DNA of 64,000 nt, from NCBI RefSeq assembly GCF_000507145.1, contig NZ_AYTO01000001.1, forward strand, positions 62,001 through 126,000, read 5' to 3'. The notes below the pieces were generated by a model. The model was not told where the DNA came from. It was given only the letters and a program-made list of their open reading frames with translations, and did not search any database. Both the position numbers and the translations under genes were made by a program. Below, piece by piece: positions 17,738 through 27,124 of the stretch. Origin of the DNA: Bacillus tequilensis KCTC 13622 (lineage in GTDB: Bacteria > Bacillota > Bacilli > Bacillales > Bacillaceae). Numbering within the stretch: position 1 is the first letter of the stretch; every line of letters starts with the position of its first letter.

Positions 17738-17808
17738 GCATATCTTTTGGTATCATGGTGATATCCTGTCAAAATGTTTGTATCAGATCATTAAAGAGGG
17801 TGTAAACA

Positions 17809-18741
17809 GTGAGTAGAAAGAAAATGGGGCTTCTCGTGATGGCGTACGGCACGCCTTATAAAGAAGAAGATATCGAACGTTATTATACACATATCAGAAG
17901 AGGCAGAAAGCCTGAGCCTGAAATGCTTCAAGATTTGAAAGACAGATATGAAGCAATTGGCGGCATTTCACCTCTTGCGAGAATCACAGAAGAGCAAGCG
18001 CACAAGCTTGAACAGCACCTAAATGAGATTCAGGACGAGATTGCATTTAAAGCATATATCGGTCTGAAGCATATTGAGCCGTTTATTGAAGACGCTGTGG
18101 CAGAGATGCATAAGGACGGCATTACAGAAGCGGTCAGCATTGTGCTGGCACCGCATTTCTCCACGTTCAGCGTGCAGTCCTACAACAAACGTGCCAAAGA
18201 AGAGGCTGAGGAACTAGGCGGCTTAACGATTACGTCTGTTGAAAGCTGGTACGATGAACCAAAGTTCGTGAAATATTGGGTTGACCGAGTGAAGGACACA
18301 TATGCGTCAATGTCTGAGAATGAAAGAGAAAACGCGATGCTTATCGTATCCGCACACAGTCTGCCGGAAAAAATCAAAGAATTTGGAGACCCGTATCCGG
18401 ATCAGCTTCATGAATCTGCGAAATTGATTGCTGAAGGCGCAGGCGTTTCTGAATATGCTGTCGGCTGGCAAAGCGAAGGGAACACGCCTGATCCTTGGCT
18501 TGGTCCTGATGTACAGGATTTAACACGTGATTTATTCGAACAAAAAGGCTATCAGGCATTTGTATACGTCCCTGTCGGATTTGTCGCGGACCATTTAGAA
18601 GTGCTTTATGATAATGATTATGAATGCAAAGTGGTCACTGACGATATCGGCGCAAGCTACTACCGCCCGGAAATGCCGAATGCCAAGCCGGAATTTATTG
18701 ATGCATTAGCAACAGTTGTATTAAAAAAAATAGGACGTTAA
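17809..18741 (+). CDS. hemH: Coproporphyrin ferrochelatase HemH (CpfC)
   Basis: A 310-residue soluble ferrochelatase of the Gram-positive type, inserting iron into coproporphyrin III. The metal-site His lies in [10 protein letters not shown] (about residue 183) and Glu in [10 protein letters not shown] (about 264). It starts at GTG 17809 after AGAGGGTG. It lies in the hem operon and overlaps neither neighbour; hemY follows within 15 bases. Confidence 0.96.
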   Translation: MSRKKMGLLVMAYGTPYKEEDIERYYTHIRRGRKPEPEMLQDLKDRYEAIGGISPLARITEEQAHKLEQHLNEIQDEIAFKAYIGLKHIEPFIEDAVAEMHKDGITEAVSIVLAPHFSTFSVQSYNKRAKEEAEELGGLTITSVESWYDEPKFVKYWVDRVKDTYASMSENERENAMLIVSAHSLPEKIKEFGDPYPDQLHESAKLIAEGAGVSEYAVGWQSEGNTPDPWLGPDVQDLTRDLFEQKGYQAFVYVPVGFVADHLEVLYDNDYECKVVTDDIGASYYRPEMPNAKPEFIDALATVVLKKIGR

Positions 18742-18755
18742 AGAAGGCGATGAAT

Positions 18756-20168
18756 ATGAGTGACGGCAAAAAAAATGTAGTCATCATCGGCGGCGGCATT
18801 ACCGGTTTAGCCGCCGCCTTCTATATGGAAAAAGAAATCAAAGAAAAAAATCTGCCGCTTGAGCTGACGCTTATTGAGGCAAGTCCGAGAGTCGGAGGAA
18901 AAATCCAGACAATCAAGAAAGACGGTTATATCATCGAAAGAGGGCCGGATTCATTTCTGGAACGGAAGAAAAGCGCTCCGCAGCTCGTCAAAGACTTAGG
19001 ACTTGAGCATCTGCTTGTCAACAATGCGACAGGACAATCCTATGTGCTGGTAAACGGGACCCTGCATCCAATGCCAAAGGGCGCCGTGATGGGGATACCG
19101 ACAAAAATTGCGCCGTTTGTTTCTACGGGTCTGTTTTCCTTGTCCGGTAAGGCGAGAGCCGCTATGGATTTCATTCTGCCTGCAAGCAAATCAAAAGACG
19201 ACCAGTCATTGGGAGAATTTTTCCGCAGACGTGTCGGAGATGAAGTGGTTGAGAATTTAATCGAGCCGCTCCTGTCAGGCATTTACGCGGGCGACATTGA
19301 CAAGCTCAGCCTGATGTCGACATTCCCGCAATTTTACCAGACAGAACAAAAGCACCGAAGCCTGATTCTCGGCATGAAAAAAACAAGACCTCAAGGCTCC
19401 GGCCAACAGCTGACGGCAAAAAAGCAAGGGCAGTTTCAAACTCTGTCAACCGGTTTGCAGACCCTTGTAGAAGAGATTGAAAAGCAATTAAAGCTGACGA
19501 AGGTATACAAAGGCACAAAAGTGACCAAGATCAGCCGGAGCGATACTGGCTATTCCCTTGAGCTGGATAACGGCGTCACACTTGATGCTGATTCAGTAAT
19601 AGTGACCGCTCCGCATAAAGCGGCTGCAGGAATGCTTTCTGAGCTTCCGGCCATTTCCCATTTGAAAAATATGCACTCCACATCAGTGGCAAATGTCGCC
19701 CTGGGATTCCCAGAAGGCGCCGTCCAAATGGAACATGAGGGCACGGGCTTTGTTATCTCAAGAAACAGTGATTTCGCAATCACAGCTTGTACGTGGACGA
19801 ACAAAAAATGGCCGCACGCAGCGCCGGAAGGCAAAACGCTGCTTCGGGCATATGTCGGAAAAGCCGGAGACGAATCCATTGTCGATCTCTCAGATAACGA
19901 CATTATCAACATTGTGTTAGAAGACTTAAAGAAAGTCATGAACATAAACGGGGAGCCGGAAATGACATGTGTCACCCGCTGGCATGAGAGCATGCCGCAG
20001 TACCATGTCGGCCATAAGCAGCGCGTCAAAGAGCTGCGCGAAGCACTGGCTTCCGCGTATCCGGGTGTCTATATGACAGGCGCTTCTTTTGAAGGTGTCG
20101 GAATTCCCGATTGCATCGATCAGGGGAAAGCTGCCGTGTCTGACGCGCTTACCTATTTATTCAGCTAA
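18756..20168 (+). CDS. hemY: Coproporphyrinogen III oxidase HemY (CgoX)
   Basis: A 470-residue FAD-dependent oxidase. The dinucleotide fold is visible at once (VIIGGGITGLAAAFYMEKE), with RVGGKIQT and the C-terminal FAD motif YMTGASFEGVGIPDCIDQG. In this branch of heme synthesis it oxidises coproporphyrinogen to coproporphyrin before iron insertion, and it is the classical target type of diphenyl-ether herbicides. ATG 18756 is preferred to ATG 18750 because GAAGG needs the longer spacing. Confidence 0.96.
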   Translation: MSDGKKNVVIIGGGITGLAAAFYMEKEIKEKNLPLELTLIEASPRVGGKIQTIKKDGYIIERGPDSFLERKKSAPQLVKDLGLEHLLVNNATGQSYVLVNGTLHPMPKGAVMGIPTKIAPFVSTGLFSLSGKARAAMDFILPASKSKDDQSLGEFFRRRVGDEVVENLIEPLLSGIYAGDIDKLSLMSTFPQFYQTEQKHRSLILGMKKTRPQGSGQQLTAKKQGQFQTLSTGLQTLVEEIEKQLKLTKVYKGTKVTKISRSDTGYSLELDNGVTLDADSVIVTAPHKAAAGMLSELPAISHLKNMHSTSVANVALGFPEGAVQMEHEGTGFVISRNSDFAITACTWTNKKWPHAAPEGKTLLRAYVGKAGDESIVDLSDNDIINIVLEDLKKVMNINGEPEMTCVTRWHESMPQYHVGHKQRVKELREALASAYPGVYMTGASFEGVGIPDCIDQGKAAVSDALTYLFS

Positions 20169-20196
20169 AAACCTCCGTCATAGCGGAGGTTTTTTT
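20167..20196 (+). terminator. Terminator of the hemEHY operon
   Basis: AAAACCTCCG pairs with CGGAGGTTTT over TCATAG, followed by a T-run. It begins at the hemY stop. Confidence 0.9.
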
Positions 20197-20273
20197 GTTG
20201 TGCGATGGCAATATTGTGAAAAAAAATGATTGATTTGAGCAGTTGGTTGTGATACATTTGCATATGTACTTAA

Positions 20274-20296
20274 TGACTGAAATGTTCAAATGGTCA
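20274..20296 (+). promoter_or_regulatory. Probable YhgD operator at yhgD
   Basis: TGAC and GTCA bracket 15 bases, ending 18 bases before the yhgD start. The element continues as GTCAGTTTT, which recurs at the matching element upstream of yhgE. Confidence 0.5.
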
Positions 20297-20313
20297 GTTT
20301 TGAGGTGAATATA

Positions 20314-20889
20314 ATGTCAATAGATCGAAAAAAGCTGATTTTGGAGGCGGCCACAAAGTCTTTCACACAGTTCGGATATAAAGCGACGACAATGGATCTT
20401 GTGGCAAAGCTTGCGAACGTGGGGAAGGGAACCATCTATACTTTTTTCAAAAACAAAGAAGAGCTGTTTGACGAGATTTTCACTACATTATTGAAGGAAA
20501 TGAAACAAAAAGCAGACGAAGCGATGGAGCCGAACCTCCCGTTCCACGAAAATGTGCACAGGGCGCTGTTTGCCATCCTGGAATTCAGGAAAACACATCA
20601 GCTGACGATTAAAATTTTCCAAGAAAATGCCGAGATTGGTACAATGGCAGTTCAGGATGTGATCCAAAAAATGGAGCAAGGCATTCTGTCTTATATCAAT
20701 AATAAGATTGAAGACGGGATCGAAAGCGGTGCAATCAAGCCGTGCGACCCTGAACTGACAGCTTTTGTGATGCTGAAGCTTTATATTGCGCTCATTTTTG
20801 ATTGGGAAAAACAGCATCCCCCGCTCGATAAAGAGACGATTGCGGAACTGCTTGAATTGTATGTAGTCAAAGGATTGTCAGCCAACTAG
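20314..20889 (+). CDS. yhgD: TetR-family repressor YhgD
   Basis: A 191-residue TetR regulator with an N-terminal helix-turn-helix (FGYKATTMDLVAKLANVGKG, then YTFFKNKEELF) and an all-helical ligand domain. ATG 20314 follows GAGGTG; an upstream ATG at 20290 adds eight residues and would place the operator inside the gene. It is followed 70 bases later by the membrane protein gene yhgE. Both upstream regions carry a TGAC-N15-GTCA element, so autoregulation and control of yhgE are likely. Confidence 0.85.
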   Translation: MSIDRKKLILEAATKSFTQFGYKATTMDLVAKLANVGKGTIYTFFKNKEELFDEIFTTLLKEMKQKADEAMEPNLPFHENVHRALFAILEFRKTHQLTIKIFQENAEIGTMAVQDVIQKMEQGILSYINNKIEDGIESGAIKPCDPELTAFVMLKLYIALIFDWEKQHPPLDKETIAELLELYVVKGLSAN

Positions 20890-20914
20890 ATAATCCTTTG
20901 TTTTTGCAAGAAAA

Positions 20915-20937
20915 TGACCATTTTTCATGGTGAGTCA
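20915..20937 (+). promoter_or_regulatory. Probable YhgD operator at yhgE
   Basis: TGAC-N15-GTCA again spans 23 bases and is followed by GTTTT, matching the element at yhgD. An inner CCAT-TTTTC-ATGG adds dyad symmetry. It lies 22 bases before the yhgE start. Confidence 0.5.
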
Positions 20938-20959
20938 GTTTTAGAATGGAGGCATCAGG

Positions 20960-23287
20960 ATGAACACAATACGAAGTCAGTGGAAAGACATCGTAACGAG
21001 TAAAAAATTATTAATTCCCATCATTGCCATTTTGTTTGTCCCGCTTATTTACAGCGGCGTGTTCTTAAAGGCTTATTGGGATCCGTATGGTACAGTTGAC
21101 CAGCTGCCGGTCGTTGTTGTCAACCAAGACAAAGGGGCAACGTATGAAGGAGAAAAACTTCAAATCGGTGATGATCTGGTTAAAGAATTAAAGGATAATA
21201 AAAACTTTGATTGGCATTTTTCCAGTGATCTCGACCAATCGTTAAAGGACTTATTAAATCAAAAATATTATTTGGTTGTCGAGATTCCTGAGGATTTTTC
21301 AAAGAATGCCAGCACTGTGCTGGACAAAAATCCGAAAAAATTGGATTTGAAATACCATACAAATGCTGGTTCCAACTATGTGGGGGCAACGATCGGTGAA
21401 AAAGCGATTGATAAACTCAAAGCCTCTGTTTCTAAAGAAGTGACCGAGCAATATACGAAAGTTATTTTTGATAAGTTTAAGGATATCGCAAAAGGTTTGA
21501 GCGACGCGAGCAGCGGCGCGAAAAAAATTGATGACGGCACAAAGGATGCGAAAAACGGAAGCACCCAGCTGAAAGAAAATCTGGATAAGCTGAAGGAAAG
21601 CACAGCCACCATCAGTGACAAAACGGCGCAGCTTGCAGATGGAGCGGCACAGGTGACAAGCGGCATCCAATCGCTTGACAGCTCGCTCGGAAAATTCCAG
21701 GCCAGCAGTAACCAAATTTATGATAATTCAAGTAAGCTTGCTGCAGGTTCAGGGCAGCTGACAGGCAAGCTGAATGAGCTTCTCGCCGGCCTGCAAAAAA
21801 CGCAGCAGGGCTTGCCTAAAATTACAAACGGGCTGGATCAGCTCAACAGTAAAGCACAAGCAGGAGCCGAGAAAGCAGCAAAAGCGGAAAAGCTCATTAA
21901 TGCGCTTGATTTAACACAGCTTGAAACAGCTGTGAACAATCTGGAAAAGTCAGAGACTGCGATGAAGGAATTCCAAAAGCAGCTGACTGACTTTGAAAAC
22001 AGCTTGAAAAACCGAGATCAGGCATTTAAAAATCTCATCAACTCGAGTGATTTCTTAACAGCGGAGCAAAAAAGCCAGCTGATCGCTTCTGCTGAAAAGC
22101 AGCTTCCGCAAGTTGATGTGCCTGATTTTGATCAAATAGTAGGCCAGCTTCCTACAGCTGATCAACTGCCTGACATTTCAGAGATAAAAAGCTCTCTGGA
22201 AGAAGTGAAAGCTCAGGTTGCACAGGTAAAGGCTCTGCCGGCAGCTACTTCGGAACTTTACAACGGCACAAAATCGGTTCAAGATGCAATTGACAAATTA
22301 ACGGCTGGAGCCGAAAAGATATACAACGGCTCACAGAACCTGACAGAAAACCAAAATAAACTGACAGCCGGAATTGATGAATATAATAAGCAGTTTGCCA
22401 AAGCAAAAGCGGGCTCAGAGCAATTGGTAACAGGCAGCAGCAAAGTATCCGGCGGCTTGCTGAAGCTGTTAGATGGTTCTAAACAAGTCCAAAACGGATC
22501 ATCAAAACTTGCAGACGGATCTGAATCACTTGATACAGGCTTAGGCAAGCTATTGGACGGCACAGGACAGCTGTCCAGTAAGCTAAAAGGTGCAGCTGAT
22601 CAAACAGGAGATGTCGATGCTGACGATCAAACATACGGCATGATTGCCGATCCGGTTAAAACCAATGATGACGCCATTCATTCGGTGCCTAACTACGGTA
22701 CAGGGCTGACACCTTATATTCTGTCAATGGGCTTGTATGTCGGCGGCATCATGCTGACGGTAGTCTTCCCGCTGAAGGAAGCGTCAGGACGTCCTAGAAA
22801 CGGCTTTGAGTGGTTCTTCAGCAAATTCAATGTCATGATGCTCGTTGGAATCATTCAGTCGCTGATTGTGGTGACGGTTCTGCTTCTGGGACTTGGTCTC
22901 GAGGTTGAGAGCGCGTGGAGATTTTACGTGTTTACGATGATTACGAGTCTCGCTTTCCTGGCGCTGATTCAATTTTTGGCGACAACGATGGGCAACCCGG
23001 GACGATTTATCGCAGTCATTATTTTAGTGCTGCAGCTGGGAGCGAGCGGAGGAACCTTCCCGCTTGAATTGCTTCCGAATTTCTATCAAGTCATCCACGG
23101 CGCATTGCCGATGACCTACAGCATTAACGGATTCAGAGCGGTCATTTCAAACGGTGATTTTGGCTACATGTGGCAAATGGCCGGTGTACTCATCGGCATT
23201 GCCCTCGTCATGATCGCGCTGACGATCACTTACTTTACGATTTTAAGCCGGAAGGAAGAAACTTCAGAAGAACAGCCGGCTTCATAA
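20960..23287 (+). CDS. yhgE: YhgE/Pip-type membrane protein with extracellular coiled coil
   Basis: A 775-residue protein with one N-terminal membrane helix (residues 18-38) and a long extracellular region of about 550 residues. That region has repeated heptad-like Lys/Ala/Gln/Ser segments (SKLADGS, GSGQLTGKL, GSKQVQNGSSKL). At the C-terminus are five or six helices of ABC-2 permease type. Homologues include the lactococcal phage infection protein Pip, and YueB (the SPP1 receptor) has a similar layout. The role is unproven; export or stress adaptation under YhgD is plausible. Start ATG 20960 follows ATGGAGG. Confidence 0.85.
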   Translation: MNTIRSQWKDIVTSKKLLIPIIAILFVPLIYSGVFLKAYWDPYGTVDQLPVVVVNQDKGATYEGEKLQIGDDLVKELKDNKNFDWHFSSDLDQSLKDLLNQKYYLVVEIPEDFSKNASTVLDKNPKKLDLKYHTNAGSNYVGATIGEKAIDKLKASVSKEVTEQYTKVIFDKFKDIAKGLSDASSGAKKIDDGTKDAKNGSTQLKENLDKLKESTATISDKTAQLADGAAQVTSGIQSLDSSLGKFQASSNQIYDNSSKLAAGSGQLTGKLNELLAGLQKTQQGLPKITNGLDQLNSKAQAGAEKAAKAEKLINALDLTQLETAVNNLEKSETAMKEFQKQLTDFENSLKNRDQAFKNLINSSDFLTAEQKSQLIASAEKQLPQVDVPDFDQIVGQLPTADQLPDISEIKSSLEEVKAQVAQVKALPAATSELYNGTKSVQDAIDKLTAGAEKIYNGSQNLTENQNKLTAGIDEYNKQFAKAKAGSEQLVTGSSKVSGGLLKLLDGSKQVQNGSSKLADGSESLDTGLGKLLDGTGQLSSKLKGAADQTGDVDADDQTYGMIADPVKTNDDAIHSVPNYGTGLTPYILSMGLYVGGIMLTVVFPLKEASGRPRNGFEWFFSKFNVMMLVGIIQSLIVVTVLLLGLGLEVESAWRFYVFTMITSLAFLALIQFLATTMGNPGRFIAVIILVLQLGASGGTFPLELLPNFYQVIHGALPMTYSINGFRAVISNGDFGYMWQMAGVLIGIALVMIALTITYFTILSRKEETSEEQPAS

Positions 23288-23289
23288 TG

Positions 23290-23327
23290 AAAAAGAACTT
23301 GTTTCCTTGGAAACAAGTTCTTTTTTT
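23290..23327. terminator. Terminator between yhgE and fabHB
   Basis: AAAGAACTTGTTTCC pairs with GGAAACAAGTTCTTT, with A- and T-runs on both flanks. It sits between convergent genes. Confidence 0.9.
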
Positions 23328-23328
23328 A

Positions 23329-24306
23329 TTACATACCCCATTTGATAAGCAATCCTGTATAGGTTAAACCGCCGCCAAATCCAAAAAGCATCACAGTTTG
23401 ATCTTTTTTCAGCTTCCCGGCTTTCACTGCAAGATCCAGGGCCAATACAATCGAAACAGAGGACGTGTTTCCGTAGTATTCGACACTGGTGAGCGTTTTT
23501 TCAATCGGGAACGGTGTTTTTTCACAAATCGATTCGATCATGCGCAAGTTCGCGCTGTGAGGGACAAACCAATCGAGCTCGCCACTTGTCAATCCTGCCT
23601 GCTGTAAAAGGCGTTCAAATTCGCGGGGGATGGTTCTCGCTGCCCATTTATACACTTCGCGTCCGTTTTGGACCATTTTACCGGAACCGGCAAGCTGCAC
23701 TCCGTTTAGTTCATTACGAAGTCCGGCACGGTACAGAATATCTCCGCCGTTTCCGCTTGTTCCTTGGACAAACGCAAGGAATCCAGGTATCTCTTCATCT
23801 CGTTCCACTAACAGCGCACCCGCAGCGTCGCCAAACAGAACGCATGTCGTTCGATCAGTATAATCCGTTACTTTTGAGAGTGTCTCTCCGGCGATGACGA
23901 GAATTTTTCGGTGAAGCCCGGATGTGATCAATCCGTTTGCCAAATGAAGGCCGTATGTCAGTCCGGCGCACGTCGCATTAATATCCAGCGCGCCGGTGTT
24001 TTCCCAGCCGAAATAGTCCTGCACACGGCATGCCGTACTTGGAAAGGCGTAATCGGATGTTGTTGTGGCGACAAGGATCATATCCACGTCATCAAGTGTC
24101 CCTTCATAACGGCTCTTAAGATCCTTCACTGCTTCGATGCATAAATCAGAGGTGAATTGGTGTTCATCAGCTATCCGGCGTTCTTTCATGCCTGTGCGCT
24201 GAACGATCCATTCATCAGATGTATCAACGATTTTTTCTAAATCGGCATTGGTTAAGCGTCTGCTCGGCGCATAGGTCCCGATAGCCGTGATTTTTGCTTT
24301 TGACAT
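23329..24306 (-). CDS. fabHB: 3-oxoacyl-ACP synthase III FabHB
   Basis: A 325-residue KAS III enzyme that starts fatty acid chains by condensing branched- or straight-chain acyl-CoA with malonyl-ACP. The catalytic Cys is in NATCAGLTYG (about 112), His in WFVPHSANLRMI and Asn in EYYGNTSSVS. ATG 24306 is used since AAGGAG stands 8 bases before it. This is the second FabH copy of B. subtilis, and a FapR operator lies 38 bases upstream. Confidence 0.95.
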   Translation of the reverse strand: MSKAKITAIGTYAPSRRLTNADLEKIVDTSDEWIVQRTGMKERRIADEHQFTSDLCIEAVKDLKSRYEGTLDDVDMILVATTTSDYAFPSTACRVQDYFGWENTGALDINATCAGLTYGLHLANGLITSGLHRKILVIAGETLSKVTDYTDRTTCVLFGDAAGALLVERDEEIPGFLAFVQGTSGNGGDILYRAGLRNELNGVQLAGSGKMVQNGREVYKWAARTIPREFERLLQQAGLTSGELDWFVPHSANLRMIESICEKTPFPIEKTLTSVEYYGNTSSVSIVLALDLAVKAGKLKKDQTVMLFGFGGGLTYTGLLIKWGM

Positions 24307-24344
24307 ATGAATCACTCCTTATGGTCAGATTATAACACTAGATA

Positions 24345-24361
24345 TTAGTATCTGGTACTAA
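24345..24361 (-). promoter_or_regulatory. FapR operator upstream of fabHB
   Basis: TTAGTATCTGGTACTAA is a 17-bp near-perfect palindrome matching the FapR box TTAGTACCTGRTACTAA. On the minus strand a TATAAT -10 box (24329-24334) lies 10 bases downstream, so bound FapR would cover the promoter. Malonyl-CoA is the known inducer. Confidence 0.9.
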
Positions 24362-24434
24362 AAAGAAGGTTTTTTCATAAAAAAAGAGAAATGATGAAAT
24401 AGAGAATCTATGAAATAGAAAAGGAGGCTGAAAG

Positions 24435-25211
24435 ATGGTCAGTCAAGGAGCAATAGTCTTTATGGCGATATCAGGGGCTATTGCGTTTTTGTTGCCGATC
24501 GGGCTGATTGTATGGTTTAAGCGAAAGTATGGCGCTGCGCTTAAAGTATTTTTTATTGGCGCTCTCACATTTTTTGTCTTTGCCCAGCTGTTGGAGGGCG
24601 GCGTTCATGTTTATGTACTTCAAATGAATGAAATGACGAAAGAAGCCATGCGAAATCCATTGTGGTATGGCATTTACGGCTGCTTGATGGCCGGGATTTT
24701 TGAGGAGTGCGGAAGGTATATCATGATGAGATTTTTTTTGAAGCGCCATCAAGCCTGGTCGGACGGGTTGGCGTTCGGAACGGGCCATGGAGGGCTTGAG
24801 GCTGTCATGATTACAGGCTTGTCCTCTATCTCGCTTATTGTATATGCGTTTGCGATTAATAGCGGAACATTTGAACAGCTTTTGATTAATGATGACATGA
24901 AACAGGCGCTTTTGCCCATTCGGGAGCAGCTGCTGCATACTCCTTCGTATGAATGGCTGCTGGGCGGAATAGAAAGAATGAGTGCGATTGCTGTCCAGAT
25001 CGGCTTGTCGCTAGTTGTCCTGTATGCGGTTAAAAGCCGCCGGCTGCTGTTTTTGCTGTATTCAATTCTTTTACATGCGCTCTTTAATGTGCCGGCGGTT
25101 TTATACCAAAAAAGAATAATAGAACAGGCTGCTGCTGTTGAGATCATTGTTGTTCTGCTAGCGGCCGTATCAGTTTATTGGATTGTAAAAGCAAAAGGGC
25201 TGTTTCAATAA
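24435..25211 (+). CDS. yhfC: YhfC family membrane protein, possible intramembrane metalloprotease
   Basis: A 258-residue protein with about seven membrane helices. The conserved FEECGRYIMM motif near residue 95 and later GHGGLEA and LLHALFN histidines resemble the Glu/His metal-ligand pattern of CPBP/PrsW-type intramembrane proteases; the activity is unproven. Start ATG 24435 follows AAAGGAGG. It is monocistronic and divergent from fabHB. Confidence 0.8.
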   Translation: MVSQGAIVFMAISGAIAFLLPIGLIVWFKRKYGAALKVFFIGALTFFVFAQLLEGGVHVYVLQMNEMTKEAMRNPLWYGIYGCLMAGIFEECGRYIMMRFFLKRHQAWSDGLAFGTGHGGLEAVMITGLSSISLIVYAFAINSGTFEQLLINDDMKQALLPIREQLLHTPSYEWLLGGIERMSAIAVQIGLSLVVLYAVKSRRLLFLLYSILLHALFNVPAVLYQKRIIEQAAAVEIIVVLLAAVSVYWIVKAKGLFQ

Positions 25212-25301
25212 AAGGTCCAAGCAGCAGCACAGCCCGCTTGGAAACATGTGAATGAAAATATTCATTAAGCATGGGTTATCAGAATATGTCTGACTCAGTC
25301 T

Positions 25302-25508
25302 TTACCAATGACAGCAAGAGTGTCTGTGTTTTTTACAAGAGAAACAATGGTGTTTCTTTTTCTTCTTTTTCTCGCAAGGGTCATGGCGTTCTTTCTTTTT
25401 CTCGCAATGGTCGTGGAAATCTTCATCGAACCACTCGTCAAAGAACCAAAAATCATCAAACCAATCGTGACAATGATGTTTCCGTTCATGTGAATGACGA
25501 CAGCACAT
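25302..25508 (-). CDS. yhfD: Cys/His/Lys-rich small protein YhfD
   Basis: A 68-residue, extremely biased protein: a His/Cys start (CCRHSHERKHHCH), a Trp/Phe/Asp-rich centre (WFDDFWFFDEWFDEDF), then repeated Cys-Glu-Lys3 blocks (HCEKKKERHDPCEKKKKKKHHC) and a CKKHRHSCCHW end. ATG 25508 follows GAGGAGGGG; an upstream ATG at 25529 has no site. The internal repeat and charge blocks recall small spore-coat or metal-binding proteins, but no function is established. It is convergent with yhfC. Confidence 0.65.
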   Translation of the reverse strand: MCCRHSHERKHHCHDWFDDFWFFDEWFDEDFHDHCEKKKERHDPCEKKKKKKHHCFSCKKHRHSCCHW

Positions 25509-25627
25509 AGATACCCCTCCTCTTCCCATGCTCTCTACAGCATATGAGAGATTGATAGGAAAAGATTGGACGAGTTCCTCGAGAAAAGAGTATATTTTAA
25601 ATAGAAAAATAAAAGGAGGAATGTCCT

Positions 25628-26668
25628 GTGACGTCCGTACGTAAAACGATGGAGCTCATTAAAGAGCTTGTATCGATTCCAAGCCCGACAGGAAATACAT
25701 ATGAGGTGATCAACTATATTGAAAGCCTTTTAAAAGAATGGAAGGTAGAAACGGTTCGGAATCATAAGGGCGGCTTAATTGCAACGCTTCCCGGACATGA
25801 TACATCCCGGCACCGCATGCTGACGGCGCACGTAGACACCCTCGGCGCTATGGTAAAAGAAATTAAAGCTGACGGCCGGCTGAAAATCGATTTGATCGGC
25901 GGCTTCCGCTACAACTCGATTGAGGGCGAGTATTGCCAAATTGAAACCGCCTCTGGGAAGACGTATACAGGCACCATTTTAATGCATCAAACGTCTGTTC
26001 ATGTGTACAAGGACGCGGGAAAAGCTGAACGGAATCAAGAAAATATGGAGATCCGCCTTGATGAGCCTGTTCACTGCCGGAAAGATACGGAGGAGCTCGG
26101 CATTGGCGTCGGTGACTTTGTGTCGTTTGATCCCCGCGTCGAGATCACATCAAGCGGATTTATTAAATCGCGCCATTTGGATGACAAAGCAAGCGTCGCT
26201 TTATTGCTCCGCTTAATCCATCAAATTCAAACAGAAGACATTGAACTGCCGTATACAACTCATTTTCTCATTTCCAATAATGAAGAGATCGGATACGGCG
26301 GAAATTCGAATATTCCTCCTGAAACGGTCGAATATTTGGCGGTTGACATGGGGGCTATCGGTGATGGGCAGGCGACGGATGAATATTCAGTATCAATCTG
26401 TGTAAAGGATGCGAGCGGGCCGTATCATTATCAGCTCAGAAAGCATTTAGTCCATTTAGCTGAGAAGTATCATATCGACTATAAGCTTGATATTTATCCG
26501 TACTATGGGTCGGATGCATCGGCAGCAATCAAATCCGGGCATGATATTGTGCATGGCCTCATCGGGCCGGGAATTGACGCGTCGCATGCGTTTGAACGCA
26601 CCCATAAATCCTCTCTTCGCCATACGGCTAAGCTTCTGTACTATTATATACAGTCACCAATGGTATAG
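25628..26668 (+). CDS. yhfE: M42-family aminopeptidase YhfE
   Basis: A 346-residue dinuclear metallo-aminopeptidase of the tetrahedral TET family, once labelled glucanase. Metal-ligand motifs are TAHVDTLGAM, RHLDDKASVA, SNNEEIGYGG and the Asp in AVDMGAIGDG. It starts at GTG 25628 after AAAGGAGGA. It is followed 12 bases later by yhfF and probably co-transcribed with it. It likely trims peptides in the cytoplasm. Confidence 0.9.
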   Translation: MTSVRKTMELIKELVSIPSPTGNTYEVINYIESLLKEWKVETVRNHKGGLIATLPGHDTSRHRMLTAHVDTLGAMVKEIKADGRLKIDLIGGFRYNSIEGEYCQIETASGKTYTGTILMHQTSVHVYKDAGKAERNQENMEIRLDEPVHCRKDTEELGIGVGDFVSFDPRVEITSSGFIKSRHLDDKASVALLLRLIHQIQTEDIELPYTTHFLISNNEEIGYGGNSNIPPETVEYLAVDMGAIGDGQATDEYSVSICVKDASGPYHYQLRKHLVHLAEKYHIDYKLDIYPYYGSDASAAIKSGHDIVHGLIGPGIDASHAFERTHKSSLRHTAKLLYYYIQSPMV

Positions 26669-26680
26669 GGGGGAGTTAAA

Positions 26681-27088
26681 ATGAAAATTTATGAGCTGAA
26701 AAGCACATTCGGCTGGGAGGGGGATGACGGCTTAGGGGAACAGCTGATTCAGCAAATCCTCGCGGGGGAAAAAACAGCCACGTGCGCACCGAAATCTTTA
26801 TATTCAAAAGATGAATTGAGTGAAGTGTATCAAACAGCGGGGCAGCTTGTTACCGTTTATGATAAGCATGACAAACCGAGATGCAATATAAAAGTGACAG
26901 ATGTGTTTGAAACGACCTTTGGAGCGCCTGATATAAGGTTAGTCAAAGGAGAGGGCAATGGCGAGCGAATTGAGGAATTTCAGGAAGACCATCGGACCGC
27001 ATGGGAGGAGCTGATCCAAAATGGTGACCTGGAGCTGAATGAAGATACGGTTTTGATTACAGAGTTGTTTGAGCTTGTGAAAGACTAA
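26681..27088 (+). CDS. yhfF: ASCH-domain protein YhfF
   Basis: A 135-residue acidic protein filled by one ASCH (PUA-like) domain: [13 protein letters not shown] near residue 35, [14 protein letters not shown], and the acidic tail ending in an LFELVKD helix. ASCH proteins bind RNA or process modified nucleosides; the E. coli YqfB type hydrolyses N4-acetylcytidine. The exact role here is unknown. Start ATG 26681 follows GGGGGGAG. Confidence 0.85.
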   Translation: MKIYELKSTFGWEGDDGLGEQLIQQILAGEKTATCAPKSLYSKDELSEVYQTAGQLVTVYDKHDKPRCNIKVTDVFETTFGAPDIRLVKGEGNGERIEEFQEDHRTAWEELIQNGDLELNEDTVLITELFELVKD

Positions 27089-27123
27089 AAAAGCCAGCGG
27101 GGCAAGAACCCCGCTGGCTTTTT
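27088..27123. terminator. Terminator between yhfF and gltT
   Basis: AAAAAGCCAGCGGGG and CCCCGCTGGCTTTTT form a perfect 15-bp stem around CAAGAA, shared by two convergent genes. Confidence 0.92.
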
Positions 27124-27124
27124 A

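Noticed and set aside
25271-25510. Plus-strand frames opposite yhfD
   Set aside because: They arise from the repetitive codons of yhfD; the minus-strand frame has the good ribosome site.
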